A stretch of DNA of 40,393 nucleotides from a virus, in IMG/VR virus record IMGVR_UViG_3300027985_000851, positions 1-40,393 of that record, one strand, 5' to 3'. The notes beneath the pieces were generated by a model. That model had not been told where the DNA came from, did not search any database, and saw nothing but the letters and a program-made list of their open reading frames with translations. The position numbers and the translations under genes are program-made. Below, in pieces: positions 1 to 6,739 of the stretch; position 1 is the stretch's first letter; the number at the start of each line of letters is the position of its first letter.

Positions 1-144
1 ACCTCCGCCATAGGCCCAAGAGAATTTTGATTGGTCAGGATACCTACCAGATATTAATAATTTAGAAGGATCGTCTTCGGGTACCATTAGTAAGCGATCT
101 CCAATTTTGGCAATTACCTTACTTTTAACGCCACCGGTTTGGTT
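1..144. repeat. Terminal direct repeat, left copy (closes the genome circle)
   Basis: These 144 bases are identical, in the same orientation, to the last 144 bases of the window (40250-40393). Both copies lie inside the same tail-nozzle-like gene, and removing one joins the two gene pieces in perfect frame. That is expected when a circular or circularly permuted genome is assembled as a linear contig. A true packaged terminal repeat is possible but would sit awkwardly within a coding sequence. Confidence 0.95.
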
Positions 145-924
145 CACTAGTGGTGCTAATACAGATTCTGAAGCAGGATCTCCAGTGTCAACATATGAAT
201 TGTTTTGAGGTCCGACATTTGCCAGGAAAGTCTCATCCCCGGGTGAACCTCTGTAAATTTCAAATCCAGACAAAGAAGCCGCTGATGGACCTGTCCACTT
301 GATATTAACTGTGGTTGTTGACAAATCGTTTGGTAAATTTCCTAGGGTAATATTTGGAGAAGGGCTGGTTTGATTACCATCTTGAGATAGGGCCACAACC
401 TTCCATGACCAAGTGGCAGTCCCTGAAATACCAGAAACGTTGGTAACTGATACCATCGTGGGAGGAGAAATAGTGGCAAAAACCTGCAAAATATTTCCGT
501 TATATTGAGTGAATGTTGTGTCTGGGGAAGCTAAGTAGGTATACCCTCCTAGCTGAACCATTCTTACATTAGTTCCCGAAGGATAAGATTGTCCAGATAT
601 TTGAGTATATGAAGATCCATTTTTCTTGGTAACGTACCCGGAGTCTGTTACTGCCAATACCTCCGTGACCGATGCCCCGGTAGCGTAGGCACCGAGGCCG
701 ATTACAGTTCCGGTAGCACCAGCCACGAAATAAGGAGTAGTTCCCCACCGGCCAGTTGGTGAGCCAGACCCAACCAGCATAATATTGTCGGCCTGAGCCA
801 TTTCTGTATCCTTTAATTCAGTGGGTCTAAAAAGAGAATTATATCCGTCCTTAAACGAGTTCCATTCTATCTTCACTCCTGCTTTTGATTTATATTTAGG
901 AAGTTGAGTGTCAATTATTGGCAT
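1..924 (-). CDS. Tail nozzle-like protein, N-terminal part (gene continues at 40249-39236)
   Basis: The gene begins with ATG at 924, just after the stop of the upstream neck gene at 928, with an AGGGGA ribosome-binding sequence about 8 bases upstream. It runs off the window at base 1 and resumes at 40249, giving 645 residues in total. The N-terminal part has the phrase W-N-S-F-x-D-G-Y-N followed by a Gly/Thr-rich beta segment (residues 1-140), as in podoviral nozzle or stabilisation proteins. A fibronectin type III-like stretch follows (about 155-250, ending in a GFEIYRG-type strand). Size and position directly after a 204-residue gp11-like gene mirror T7 gp11/gp12. I infer a structural role at the distal tail; the family assignment rests on context and length rather than a decisive motif. 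Confidence 0.75.
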   Translation of the reverse strand, partial: MPIIDTQLPKYKSKAGVKIEWNSFKDGYNSLFRPTELKDTEMAQADNIMLVGSGSPTGRWGTTPYFVAGATGTVIGLGAYATGASVTEVLAVTDSGYVTKKNGSSYTQISGQSYPSGTNVRMVQLGGYTYLASPDTTFTQYNGNILQVFATISPPTMVSVTNVSGISGTATWSWKVVALSQDGNQTSPSPNITLGNLPNDLSTTTVNIKWTGPSAASLSGFEIYRGSPGDETFLANVGPQNNSYVDTGDPASESVLAPLVNQTGGVKSKVIAKIGDRLLMVPEDDPSKLLISGRYPDQSKFSWAYGGG

Positions 925-927
925 GGG

Positions 928-1542
928 TTATTCCCCTATTACAAACTGTGTAGCTACTGAAACAGTATTTGTCCCTCCATGTACGTATGATTCTCTGTTT
1001 ACCATGTTTGACAATCTGGATTGGGCGTCTCTTTCGGCAACCAAGAACCTATCGTCATTTCGTGACTGCAACACGTAGCTAATAACTTTTTGTTTTACAT
1101 ATTCAGGGTCAGACAGTTCGCAAACATCAGTCAGTGTAGAAAAACCCGTGGGGTATCGTTGATAAAGCATGGAAACCGTAGCCCCAGATATTCCAGACAA
1201 TATTAAACTATACCCTGAAGATGGATTACCAAGCACATAAGAATAAAATGCTTCATCATGGATAATTCCAGGTTTATATACTGGGATATCCGTCTCCGCT
1301 CCTCCATATCTAAATTTTGGAAACGATTCCATTTCCCTAAAATCTGATGGCATTGAAATAGTCGCTCCAGTAGTAAAAACTGTGTATGGAGTTGAAAATT
1401 GGGGGAAAGTATAAGACGATGCTGCGTCACGAACTGCCTGATTGGCATAGTTTGTTCTGGTGGTTAAATCTATCCCTGTTGGGACCGCTGCCTCAAGGTC
1501 GGTGTAGGCGTTTACTTCAATTAAAATTTCTTCAAGTGTCAT
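928..1542 (-). CDS. Neck/tail adaptor protein, T7 gp11-like by size and context
   Basis: This 204-residue protein starts MTLEEILIEVN, followed by a helical segment (N-Y-A-N-Q-A-V-R-D-A) and then beta-rich sequence with M-P-S-D-F-R-E-M. Similar patterns occur in head-to-tail adaptors of podoviruses, where a helical N-terminus docks on the portal. It lies immediately upstream of the nozzle-like gene and downstream of small virion-type genes, which supports a tubular tail adaptor role. T7 gp11 is of nearly the same length (196 residues). The start has an AGGG sequence only a few bases upstream, so translation may be partly coupled to neighbouring genes. No enzymatic motif is visible. A generic head-completion protein is the main alternative. 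Confidence 0.65.
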   Translation of the reverse strand: MTLEEILIEVNAYTDLEAAVPTGIDLTTRTNYANQAVRDAASSYTFPQFSTPYTVFTTGATISMPSDFREMESFPKFRYGGAETDIPVYKPGIIHDEAFYSYVLGNPSSGYSLILSGISGATVSMLYQRYPTGFSTLTDVCELSDPEYVKQKVISYVLQSRNDDRFLVAERDAQSRLSNMVNRESYVHGGTNTVSVATQFVIGE

Positions 1543-1578
1543 ACCCTATTATCATTGGCGGATATAACGCTTGGCAAG

Positions 1579-1734
1579 TTATCTTTTAAAAGGCTTGGGG
1601 ACTTCAGGATTCAAATCTAATAATTCTTTTCTCCACTTCTCTTCGGCCTCGTCATATTCTCTATCTCTTTTAAGTTTGTTCTGCCAATAATTATCGTCCC
1701 TTATTTTTTTCTTTTTTTCTTGGTTTCGGTTCAT
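1579..1734 (-). CDS. Small highly charged protein (51 aa), unknown function
   Basis: This open frame starts MNRNQEKKKK and ends KPFKR. It fills most of the gap between the basic 67-residue gene and the gp11-like gene. It is dominated by Lys, Glu, Asp and Arg and is probably helical. No Shine-Dalgarno sequence precedes the ATG. Instead a TATAAT (1740-1745, reverse strand) sits five bases upstream, so a leaderless start is conceivable. Tight packing between late genes on the same strand and a full-length open frame argue that it is real. Function unknown; it could be a small virion or assembly factor. Confidence 0.5.
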   Translation of the reverse strand: MNRNQEKKKKIRDDNYWQNKLKRDREYDEAEEKWRKELLDLNPEVPKPFKR

Positions 1735-1745
1735 GGTTGATTATA

Positions 1746-1949
1746 CTATTTTTTAGAAGCTCTTTTTTTACCTATAGAAGCCATTTTCTGAAATTTAGCC
1801 TTGCCATATTTTTTTCTACCAACAGAAGCGGCAATTGCCGCAGCTGAAGCAGCAGACTTACCAGTGCGCATTATGGCGTCTTTCATCTTGGCAAACTGAC
1901 CGCCGCCGCCCAAGCGAAGCGATTTTCCTTTATATGTTTTTGCTTTCAT
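1746..1949 (-). CDS. Small basic Gly-rich protein, probably virion-associated
   Basis: The 67 residues open with MKAKTYKGKSLRLGGGG, contain an Ala/Ser-rich helix around residues 30-43, and end in a strongly basic segment with GRKKYGKAKFQKMA. I associate this architecture with small virion-neighbourhood genes of uncultured phages, but no biochemical role is established for it as far as I know. The charge and position among neck genes suggest a nucleic-acid-binding or minor head protein. The start is preceded by an A/T-rich leader (TTATTTAAAAAT) without a Shine-Dalgarno sequence. Confidence 0.6.
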   Translation of the reverse strand: MKAKTYKGKSLRLGGGGQFAKMKDAIMRTGKSAASAAAIAASVGRKKYGKAKFQKMASIGKKRASKK

Positions 1950-1964
1950 ATTTTTAAATAATTA

Positions 1965-2243
1965 TTAACTCCAGACACTAACTGATATTAACTCTCCCGC
2001 TGCATTATAACTGAGTGTTTTAGTGTAACTTGTGGCACCAATAGTTTTTGTAATTGTTTTGGTTGTTGCCACCACAGGATCATCACTCGAAATAACGACC
2101 GATGGATTAGTTTGTGCTGTGGGTGGTAACTCTACCGGGAAAACCTTTTTTGCCGAAACACCGTTAACTATTGCATTTTCTGCATATTCAATAGTCGAGT
2201 TGTTGGCACCGCTTGGGCTGCCATAGGAATAGTCACTACTCAT
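1965..2243 (-). CDS. Hypothetical virion-region protein (92 aa)
   Basis: The protein starts MSSDYSYGSPSGANNS. Its C-terminal half is rich in Thr, Val and Ser and is probably a beta-strand pattern (alternating T-K-T-I-T-K-T-I, then L-S-Y-N-A-A-G-E-L). That composition is typical of small decoration, tail or fibre-accessory proteins. It overlaps the upstream gene's end by eight bases, so translation is probably coupled. The N-G-V-S-A-K-K-V-F-P phrase resembles small head or tail accessory domains of environmental phages, but no family can be named. Confidence 0.55.
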   Translation of the reverse strand: MSSDYSYGSPSGANNSTIEYAENAIVNGVSAKKVFPVELPPTAQTNPSVVISSDDPVVATTKTITKTIGATSYTKTLSYNAAGELISVSVWS

Positions 2244-2589
2244 TTTTGCCTCCTAACATATTAAGTCTATTATCGATCTTGTCTTTCTCGGTTCTCAAGT
2301 AAACGTATTGATAAAGCCTGTCTAAATTTGATTCACCAAATTTAGGGGTTCCCAATCTCAACAACAATTCTCTAATTCCCCATTGGACATCTATGTCTTG
2401 GGGATCTTTCATCTCTTTGGCCACGAAATCATATATAGCTCCAAGTTCCTTTGAATTTTTTTCAATGTCTCCATCTAATACTTTAGCAATATTGGCCAAT
2501 TTTATATTAGGGTCTATTGGTGGAGTAGGATTTCCGGCGACAACTTCACTAGCACCGCCATCTTTGGTGTCAAAATCATTAACGTTCAT
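2236..2589 (-). CDS. Hypothetical protein between glycosyltransferases and neck genes (117 aa)
   Basis: The first 30 residues look disordered (Asp, Gly, Pro-rich: G-N-P-T-P-P-I-D-P). An alpha-helical body follows, with I-A-K-V-L-D-G-D-I and R-E-L-L-L-R-L-G. The C-terminal L-Y-Q-Y-V-Y-L-R-T-E-K-D-K could be a short coiled coil. It follows the last glycosyltransferase by six bases and overlaps the next gene, so it belongs to the late transcription unit. Head-completion or chaperone roles are possible; nothing is diagnostic. Confidence 0.55.
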   Translation of the reverse strand: MNVNDFDTKDGGASEVVAGNPTPPIDPNIKLANIAKVLDGDIEKNSKELGAIYDFVAKEMKDPQDIDVQWGIRELLLRLGTPKFGESNLDRLYQYVYLRTEKDKIDNRLNMLGGKNE

Positions 2590-2595
2590 ACTACA

Positions 2596-3354
2596 TTATC
2601 GCAATTTTCTGTATTGCTTATCAAGATAAGGCCATGACCCATCTGACTTTAATTTGTTAATTAACCTATTATATTCTTTGCCGTGATTCCCTAGATAGTT
2701 TTTTTTGTCCCAATCTTCCACCCTACCATGAAAAAGAGAATATGTTTTACTTTGCTTCTCTAGCTTAAACCTCGCTATCCCTGCTTTGTATAATCTCTGG
2801 TTGACGCTGAATCCATCAAGTCCGAACATCCTGTCCATCTCCTCACAAAAACCACCTATCTTATAAAGCAAATCCTTTGGACAACTACAAAAATTCCACT
2901 CAATGTCCTCCCATGTTGGTTTTTCATATTCATATCTTGGGTCTATCCATGCGGGAATGTCAAAATCATCGTCTGGATATTTATTGCCAAGAACAGAAAC
3001 TACGGCTTTTTTATCTTCTAAATAGTGTTTCCATAAAACAAATAAAACGTCTGGGTCAGCAAAAGTATAATCTTGCCAACTCACAACCAACTCTCCTTCT
3101 GATTTTTCTATTAATCTGTTGTACGAATAATTAAGATCCCAAACTTGCCATGATTTTAATGGCGGATTACCTATAAACTTAAAATCAAAACTACCAACCA
3201 CGTTTCTCACTTCGTCTTCCATTGTTTTGGGAGAACAAATTATCCATTCCCAGTCTCTGAAGTCTTGATAAGAAAGGGCTTGTTTTACCAATTTTAAACC
3301 TTCAGGTCTAATTGTCGGAGTTATTACAGATATTTTTGTATTATATTTTCCCAT
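2596..3354 (-). CDS. GT-A fold glycosyltransferase (family 2-like)
   Basis: The 252-residue protein begins MGKYNTKISVITPTIRPEGL, the first Rossmann strand of a family 2 glycosyltransferase, and has a W-Q-D-Y-T phrase where the metal-binding D-x-D is normally placed. Later G-L-D-G-F-S-V-N and F-H-G-R-V-E-D-W segments resemble the acceptor-side half of such enzymes. The open frame extends upstream to 3417, but the ATG at 3354 fits the family start, leaving a 31-base overlap with the preceding gene. No Shine-Dalgarno sequence is present, so re-initiation is probable. It would transfer a sugar from a nucleotide donor to an unknown acceptor. The degenerate D-x-D makes activity less certain. Confidence 0.75.
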   Translation of the reverse strand: MGKYNTKISVITPTIRPEGLKLVKQALSYQDFRDWEWIICSPKTMEDEVRNVVGSFDFKFIGNPPLKSWQVWDLNYSYNRLIEKSEGELVVSWQDYTFADPDVLFVLWKHYLEDKKAVVSVLGNKYPDDDFDIPAWIDPRYEYEKPTWEDIEWNFCSCPKDLLYKIGGFCEEMDRMFGLDGFSVNQRLYKAGIARFKLEKQSKTYSLFHGRVEDWDKKNYLGNHGKEYNRLINKLKSDGSWPYLDKQYRKLR

Positions 3355-3989
3355 TTGAAAGTAGGAGAGATGAAATCTTCCTCCATGTGAATTGCTAATG
3401 AGGGAATTGGTGACCAAAGTTTATGATCTATCGACCTCCACATTAAATCATCTACAGTACCGTGAGTAGTAAATTCAGGCCAATAGTCTCTAATTAAATC
3501 TGGTTTTGCACCAAATGTTAATGTTGTAGACACGACATTTTGCCAATGATGGCCGCTCGCGACAATCACCTTTCTTGGACGATTATATCCCTCTTCAAAA
3601 TAATGATTAGGATGATCGTAAGGAGAAACAAAACCCAACTCCTTAATAGCTTTGTCTAATATGTTTTGAGAATTTCTATTCACCCAAAGATAATCATCCT
3701 CTAATAAAAGAACATTTTCGTTCTGCTTAATTGCTAGGTTTAGTTGCAACAAGAAGCTTGTCTCATTACCAGATTGCCAATCTGGAGTATCAAGTTCAAC
3801 AACATCACCTCTATTCCTAACCATTTCAATTATCCAAGGCTCTGATTTATCTATTATAAATTTAGCGGGACAAGTAAAAGTTTCTAAAAATGATCTATAG
3901 GCCACTTCTACCACTTGGCGCTTATCCATGCCATTAGGTCTTTTCTTAAGTGGATTGCCTTGTGGGCAAAGTCTATAGATTACAATCAT
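3324..3989 (-). CDS. Glycosyltransferase-like protein with LLLEDDY motif
   Basis: This 221-residue protein carries N-V-L-L-L-E-D-D-Y-L-W around residue 95, which resembles the acidic metal-binding strand end of GT-A glycosyltransferases, and a later G-H-H-W-Q-N-V-V-S-T-T-L-T-F segment. The N-terminus (MIVIYRLCPQGNP) is a plausible first strand. It overlaps the genes on both sides (17 bases with the upstream gene, 31 with the downstream one), as expected for a coupled cassette. It is shorter than standard family 2 enzymes and may be a divergent member. Donor and acceptor are unknown. Confidence 0.65.
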   Translation of the reverse strand: MIVIYRLCPQGNPLKKRPNGMDKRQVVEVAYRSFLETFTCPAKFIIDKSEPWIIEMVRNRGDVVELDTPDWQSGNETSFLLQLNLAIKQNENVLLLEDDYLWVNRNSQNILDKAIKELGFVSPYDHPNHYFEEGYNRPRKVIVASGHHWQNVVSTTLTFGAKPDLIRDYWPEFTTHGTVDDLMWRSIDHKLWSPIPSLAIHMEEDFISPTFKWENIIQKYL

Positions 3990-4848
3990 TTATAAATTTC
4001 TCCCACCTTTTACGGCAAGTGTTATAAGTTTCAAAGTACTCGTTATCCTCTACTCCCTCAAAGTAGTGCTCGTTCATCTCTAAACCCTGAGCTTCCTTTT
4101 TAAGATTAGCCCAGACGTTACTAGCCCTCTCGTGGCGCACGATAGAGTATCCGGTGGCTATTGACCAGTCATTGTCATCGCAAATGCGTCTTAGATGGAT
4201 TCCCAACCAGATATCTGCAAACCTATCAATTCCAACCCTGTGGCCCATCGGGGCATAGTACACATAAGGAAGCATTTTTCTTTTAAAGGCGATATTCATT
4301 CCGCAAAAAGGGAAATAGACCCCTCTGGGGAATACTCCTTTGTAGATGCTGTAGGGTTTGTTGCCGTTTACTAACTGAGTTGGAGCATCCCAATCACCCA
4401 CCCCTTCCCAGCCACCGTGTGAAATTACACATTCTGACTGGCCTCTATTCCAGTAAGGCATACCGCGCATGTATTCAGAGGTACTAGACATCCACCCTAA
4501 AGGAAATCGTTCGTTTAAGGCGTCTAGGTGTTGCTGTATTGGATCTTCCCCATCTTTAGGCAAAGTATCGTCGTCTAAAGTGATGATTGTGTCTACTTCT
4601 GGTAAAAACTTAGCAATATAGGCAAATCCAAGGTTTCTTACGCCGTCGTTTTTGTTAAAGATTAGGTCGGAGTCTTTGCCCATTATGTCTTTTACAGTAA
4701 TCTTGTTGTTTATTAAAGGTCTCTCACCGTCTTGAACTTTTATTAACAAAACCTTGTGTTTTTTAAAAAGATCTTTCCACCTAGCAAGAAAAGTATTGTA
4801 CACCTCTTTTCTATTTTCAGTTGTTGGTACTACGACTGCAATGCTCAT
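3973..4848 (-). CDS. Reversibly glycosylated polypeptide-like protein (GT75-type)
   Basis: The 291 residues carry a G-V-R-N-L-G-F segment, then T-L-D-D-D-T-L-P (DDD at 92-94), then W-D-A-P-T-Q-L, F-P-F-C-G-M-N-I-A-F-K-R, R-F-A-D-I-W-L-G, and R-A-S-N-V-W-A-N-L-K-K-E. This order matches the reversibly glycosylated polypeptide / UDP-arabinopyranose mutase family (GT75), known mostly from plants, with members in bacteria and archaea. Some members interconvert sugar ring forms on UDP; others are thought to self-glycosylate. I chose ATG 4848, not the TTG six bases earlier: it gives the exact ATGA overlap with the upstream stop and places GAGGATT at good spacing. A mutase or transferase supplying the cassette is inferred. 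Confidence 0.75.
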   Translation of the reverse strand: MSIAVVVPTTENRKEVYNTFLARWKDLFKKHKVLLIKVQDGERPLINNKITVKDIMGKDSDLIFNKNDGVRNLGFAYIAKFLPEVDTIITLDDDTLPKDGEDPIQQHLDALNERFPLGWMSSTSEYMRGMPYWNRGQSECVISHGGWEGVGDWDAPTQLVNGNKPYSIYKGVFPRGVYFPFCGMNIAFKRKMLPYVYYAPMGHRVGIDRFADIWLGIHLRRICDDNDWSIATGYSIVRHERASNVWANLKKEAQGLEMNEHYFEGVEDNEYFETYNTCRKRWEKFINDCNL

Positions 4849-5510
4849 TTCCAATCCTCAAACAAATAACTTTTATGTTTCCAGTTGTTCCAAAGTTCAG
4901 TTAGTTTCTCTTGGTCGTTAAAGTTCCAGCCCCTTTGAGTTTGAGAGCATTTGTGGACAGCATTAAAGTCTGTAGTAACTACTTTGTGGGCGTTGTCCTT
5001 AATCCCGAAACACAGTTCTACATCATCTAGGTTTACGGGAATGTTGTAGTCATTAATAGGTTTGTACAGTCTAGTTTTAAACCCAACACACCACCCCATT
5101 AAATAATCTACTTCTCCGTCGCGAGAATAAAAAGGAAACGGTTGTTGCCACGGGTTTTTTACTCTATATCCTTGCTTACCTACAATACCCACATCTTCTT
5201 CTTTTAGTCTTTCAAGTATTGGCTCACACCACCCTTCGTCTACCATGCAGTCGTTATCCAACCAAAAACAAAGATCAGTTTTAACCTCTTTCATGGCTTC
5301 GTTACGGGTAGCGGGACAGCCAATATTGACTTGATGTCTGATTACGGTGGCCTCTGGGTAATACTTCTTAATTATGATCTCTTGTGGCGCGTCAGACCCA
5401 TTATCTGTAAAGATTAATTTATGGGGTATATCTGTGAAGGTCTTAAGCCTTTGAACAAACTCAGTAGTTATTTCTGGCTTATTCCACCCAAGGGAAACAA
5501 TCGTTACCAC
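4845..5510 (-). CDS. Family 2 glycosyltransferase
   Basis: This is a compact 221-residue GT-A glycosyltransferase. It opens MVTIVSLGWNKPEITTEFV, has I-F-T-D-N-G-S as the nucleotide-binding strand, N-I-G-C-P-A-T-R-N-E as the conserved loop, and L-C-F-W-L-D-N-D-C-M with D-N-D as the metal-binding motif (about residues 89-91). A later N-L-D-D-V-E-L-C-F segment supplies the typical E-D-like acceptor motif. It overlaps the methyltransferase upstream by seven bases and the GT75-like gene downstream by four. This is the best-preserved catalytic signature in the cassette, so it is the member most safely called active. Sugar specificity cannot be read. Confidence 0.88.
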   Translation of the reverse strand: MVTIVSLGWNKPEITTEFVQRLKTFTDIPHKLIFTDNGSDAPQEIIIKKYYPEATVIRHQVNIGCPATRNEAMKEVKTDLCFWLDNDCMVDEGWCEPILERLKEEDVGIVGKQGYRVKNPWQQPFPFYSRDGEVDYLMGWCVGFKTRLYKPINDYNIPVNLDDVELCFGIKDNAHKVVTTDFNAVHKCSQTQRGWNFNDQEKLTELWNNWKHKSYLFEDWK

Positions 5511-6193
5511 TTAACCCTCCAGTATGTAGCCGAACAACCATAAGGCAAATCTCTCATTGGAAAGTTGCCTATCGCTCCATATTTTTCAGATAATAAATTA
5601 GTGAATGGTTCAAAAACAGGGTTGACGCAGTAGTTCCATAACCACTCAATCTTGTCTAAATTAAGATTTCCCTTAACGTGTCTGTCTATGATTTCTTCTA
5701 TCTCACTATCAGGATAATAGCCCGTCAACCAATCACCCCACAAGTTCATGTCGTGTATGTGTACTAAGGTTCCTTTTTTAAGTTGAGAGATGATTTTATC
5801 TAAATATAGTTTGGCAAAGTCTCGTTTGTGATCTGCGTCTATGAATAGAAAATCAACCGTTGACCAGTCAACATCATTGTAAGTGTCTTCAAAGTAACCA
5901 GGGTGCGGAACAACATCATCAGACCCGACATCTGTTTCTAAGTTACCCACGGCCAACCTTAACACGTCGGGTAAATCAAACATGTGGTGCTTAGCTTTGC
6001 CTTTAGCAACTTGGATTATATTTGTGCTTCTTGAGTGTTTCTCGGTTCCTACTTCGACAATATTATTAAATTTGTTTTCTTTCAAAAACCCGTATAAATA
6101 GGCTGATTCTAAGTTACCATATTGGCTATCTGGCAGAAATGGAAATATTGCCGTAAAGAAATAATCAAAGTGTTTTAGAATTGAAGGGTCCAT
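5504..6193 (-). CDS. SAM-dependent methyltransferase (Methyltransf_24-like)
   Basis: The 229-residue protein has N-I-V-E-V-G-T-E as the SAM-binding motif I (about residues 44-51), a D-F-L-F-I-D-A-D-H-K strand (about 112-121) and a L-K-K-G-T-L-V-H-I-H-D strand after it. These features are typical of the class I fold in the Methyltransf_24 group, often found beside glycosyltransferases. It probably caps or decorates a sugar or lipid made by its neighbours. It overlaps the upstream GT-B fragment by 19 bases and the downstream transferase by seven, so it is embedded in the cassette. No Shine-Dalgarno sequence is seen. Confidence 0.82.
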   Translation of the reverse strand: MDPSILKHFDYFFTAIFPFLPDSQYGNLESAYLYGFLKENKFNNIVEVGTEKHSRSTNIIQVAKGKAKHHMFDLPDVLRLAVGNLETDVGSDDVVPHPGYFEDTYNDVDWSTVDFLFIDADHKRDFAKLYLDKIISQLKKGTLVHIHDMNLWGDWLTGYYPDSEIEEIIDRHVKGNLNLDKIEWLWNYCVNPVFEPFTNLLSEKYGAIGNFPMRDLPYGCSATYWRVKW

Positions 6194-6738
6194 TGTTGTG
6201 CAATGTCTGGTCTGTAGTAACCTTTGGCAAACTTTTTTCCTTTGTTGGATTCTTCTTGCCAGCGTTTATCATCACCCATTAAATCTAATAATTGTTTTAA
6301 ATATTCCTCTCTAACCTCGGGATCCCACACTTCACCGTCCACCTTGACTCCGCTACCAACAGTTTCTTTTAAAGCCGCTTTGTTTATGACACAAGGTACG
6401 ACCCCATCATCTTGAGCCTCCAGGGCGCCAATACAATTAATCTCGTCAAAATCAGTTGTATATGCCCATATTCCACATTGTTTTCTCAATTCTCTCAATT
6501 TGTCCTGTCCCACTTTTCCATGATGAATAATCCCCGGTTGGTTCATCAAATCAGAAACCTTGTTCATCCACCGCATGCGCTCTGGGTTGTTGGAGTGGGC
6601 CTTAATGAAAAGATCCCATCCATAACAAATATCCAACGTGGCCTCAGGATAAGCTTCTCTAATTTTAGGCCACATTTTAAGGAGATACAATAAACCCCTA
6701 TCGTAACTGGATTGCCACCATATCTTCTGCTGTTTCAT
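6175..6738 (-). CDS. C-terminal (donor-binding) lobe of a GT-B glycosyltransferase, separate gene
   Basis: The 187 residues correspond to the second Rossmann domain of a family 4 (GT1-type) glycosyltransferase. They begin near the interdomain linker with W-W-Q-S-S-Y-D-R-G-L, continue with a Y-P-E-A-T-L-D-I-C-Y-G-W strand, then H-H-G-K-V-G-Q-D-K-L and E-I-N-C-I-G-A-L-E-A-Q-D, where E-x7-E normally binds the nucleotide sugar. No N-terminal acceptor lobe is present. That lobe lies at the end of the preceding 592-residue protein, whose TAG stop is one base before this ATG in another frame. The two products may assemble, or a frameshift may have split one gene. Confidence 0.8.
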   Translation of the reverse strand: MKQQKIWWQSSYDRGLLYLLKMWPKIREAYPEATLDICYGWDLFIKAHSNNPERMRWMNKVSDLMNQPGIIHHGKVGQDKLRELRKQCGIWAYTTDFDEINCIGALEAQDDGVVPCVINKAALKETVGSGVKVDGEVWDPEVREEYLKQLLDLMGDDKRWQEESNKGKKFAKGYYRPDIAQQWTLQF

Positions 6739-6739
6739 A

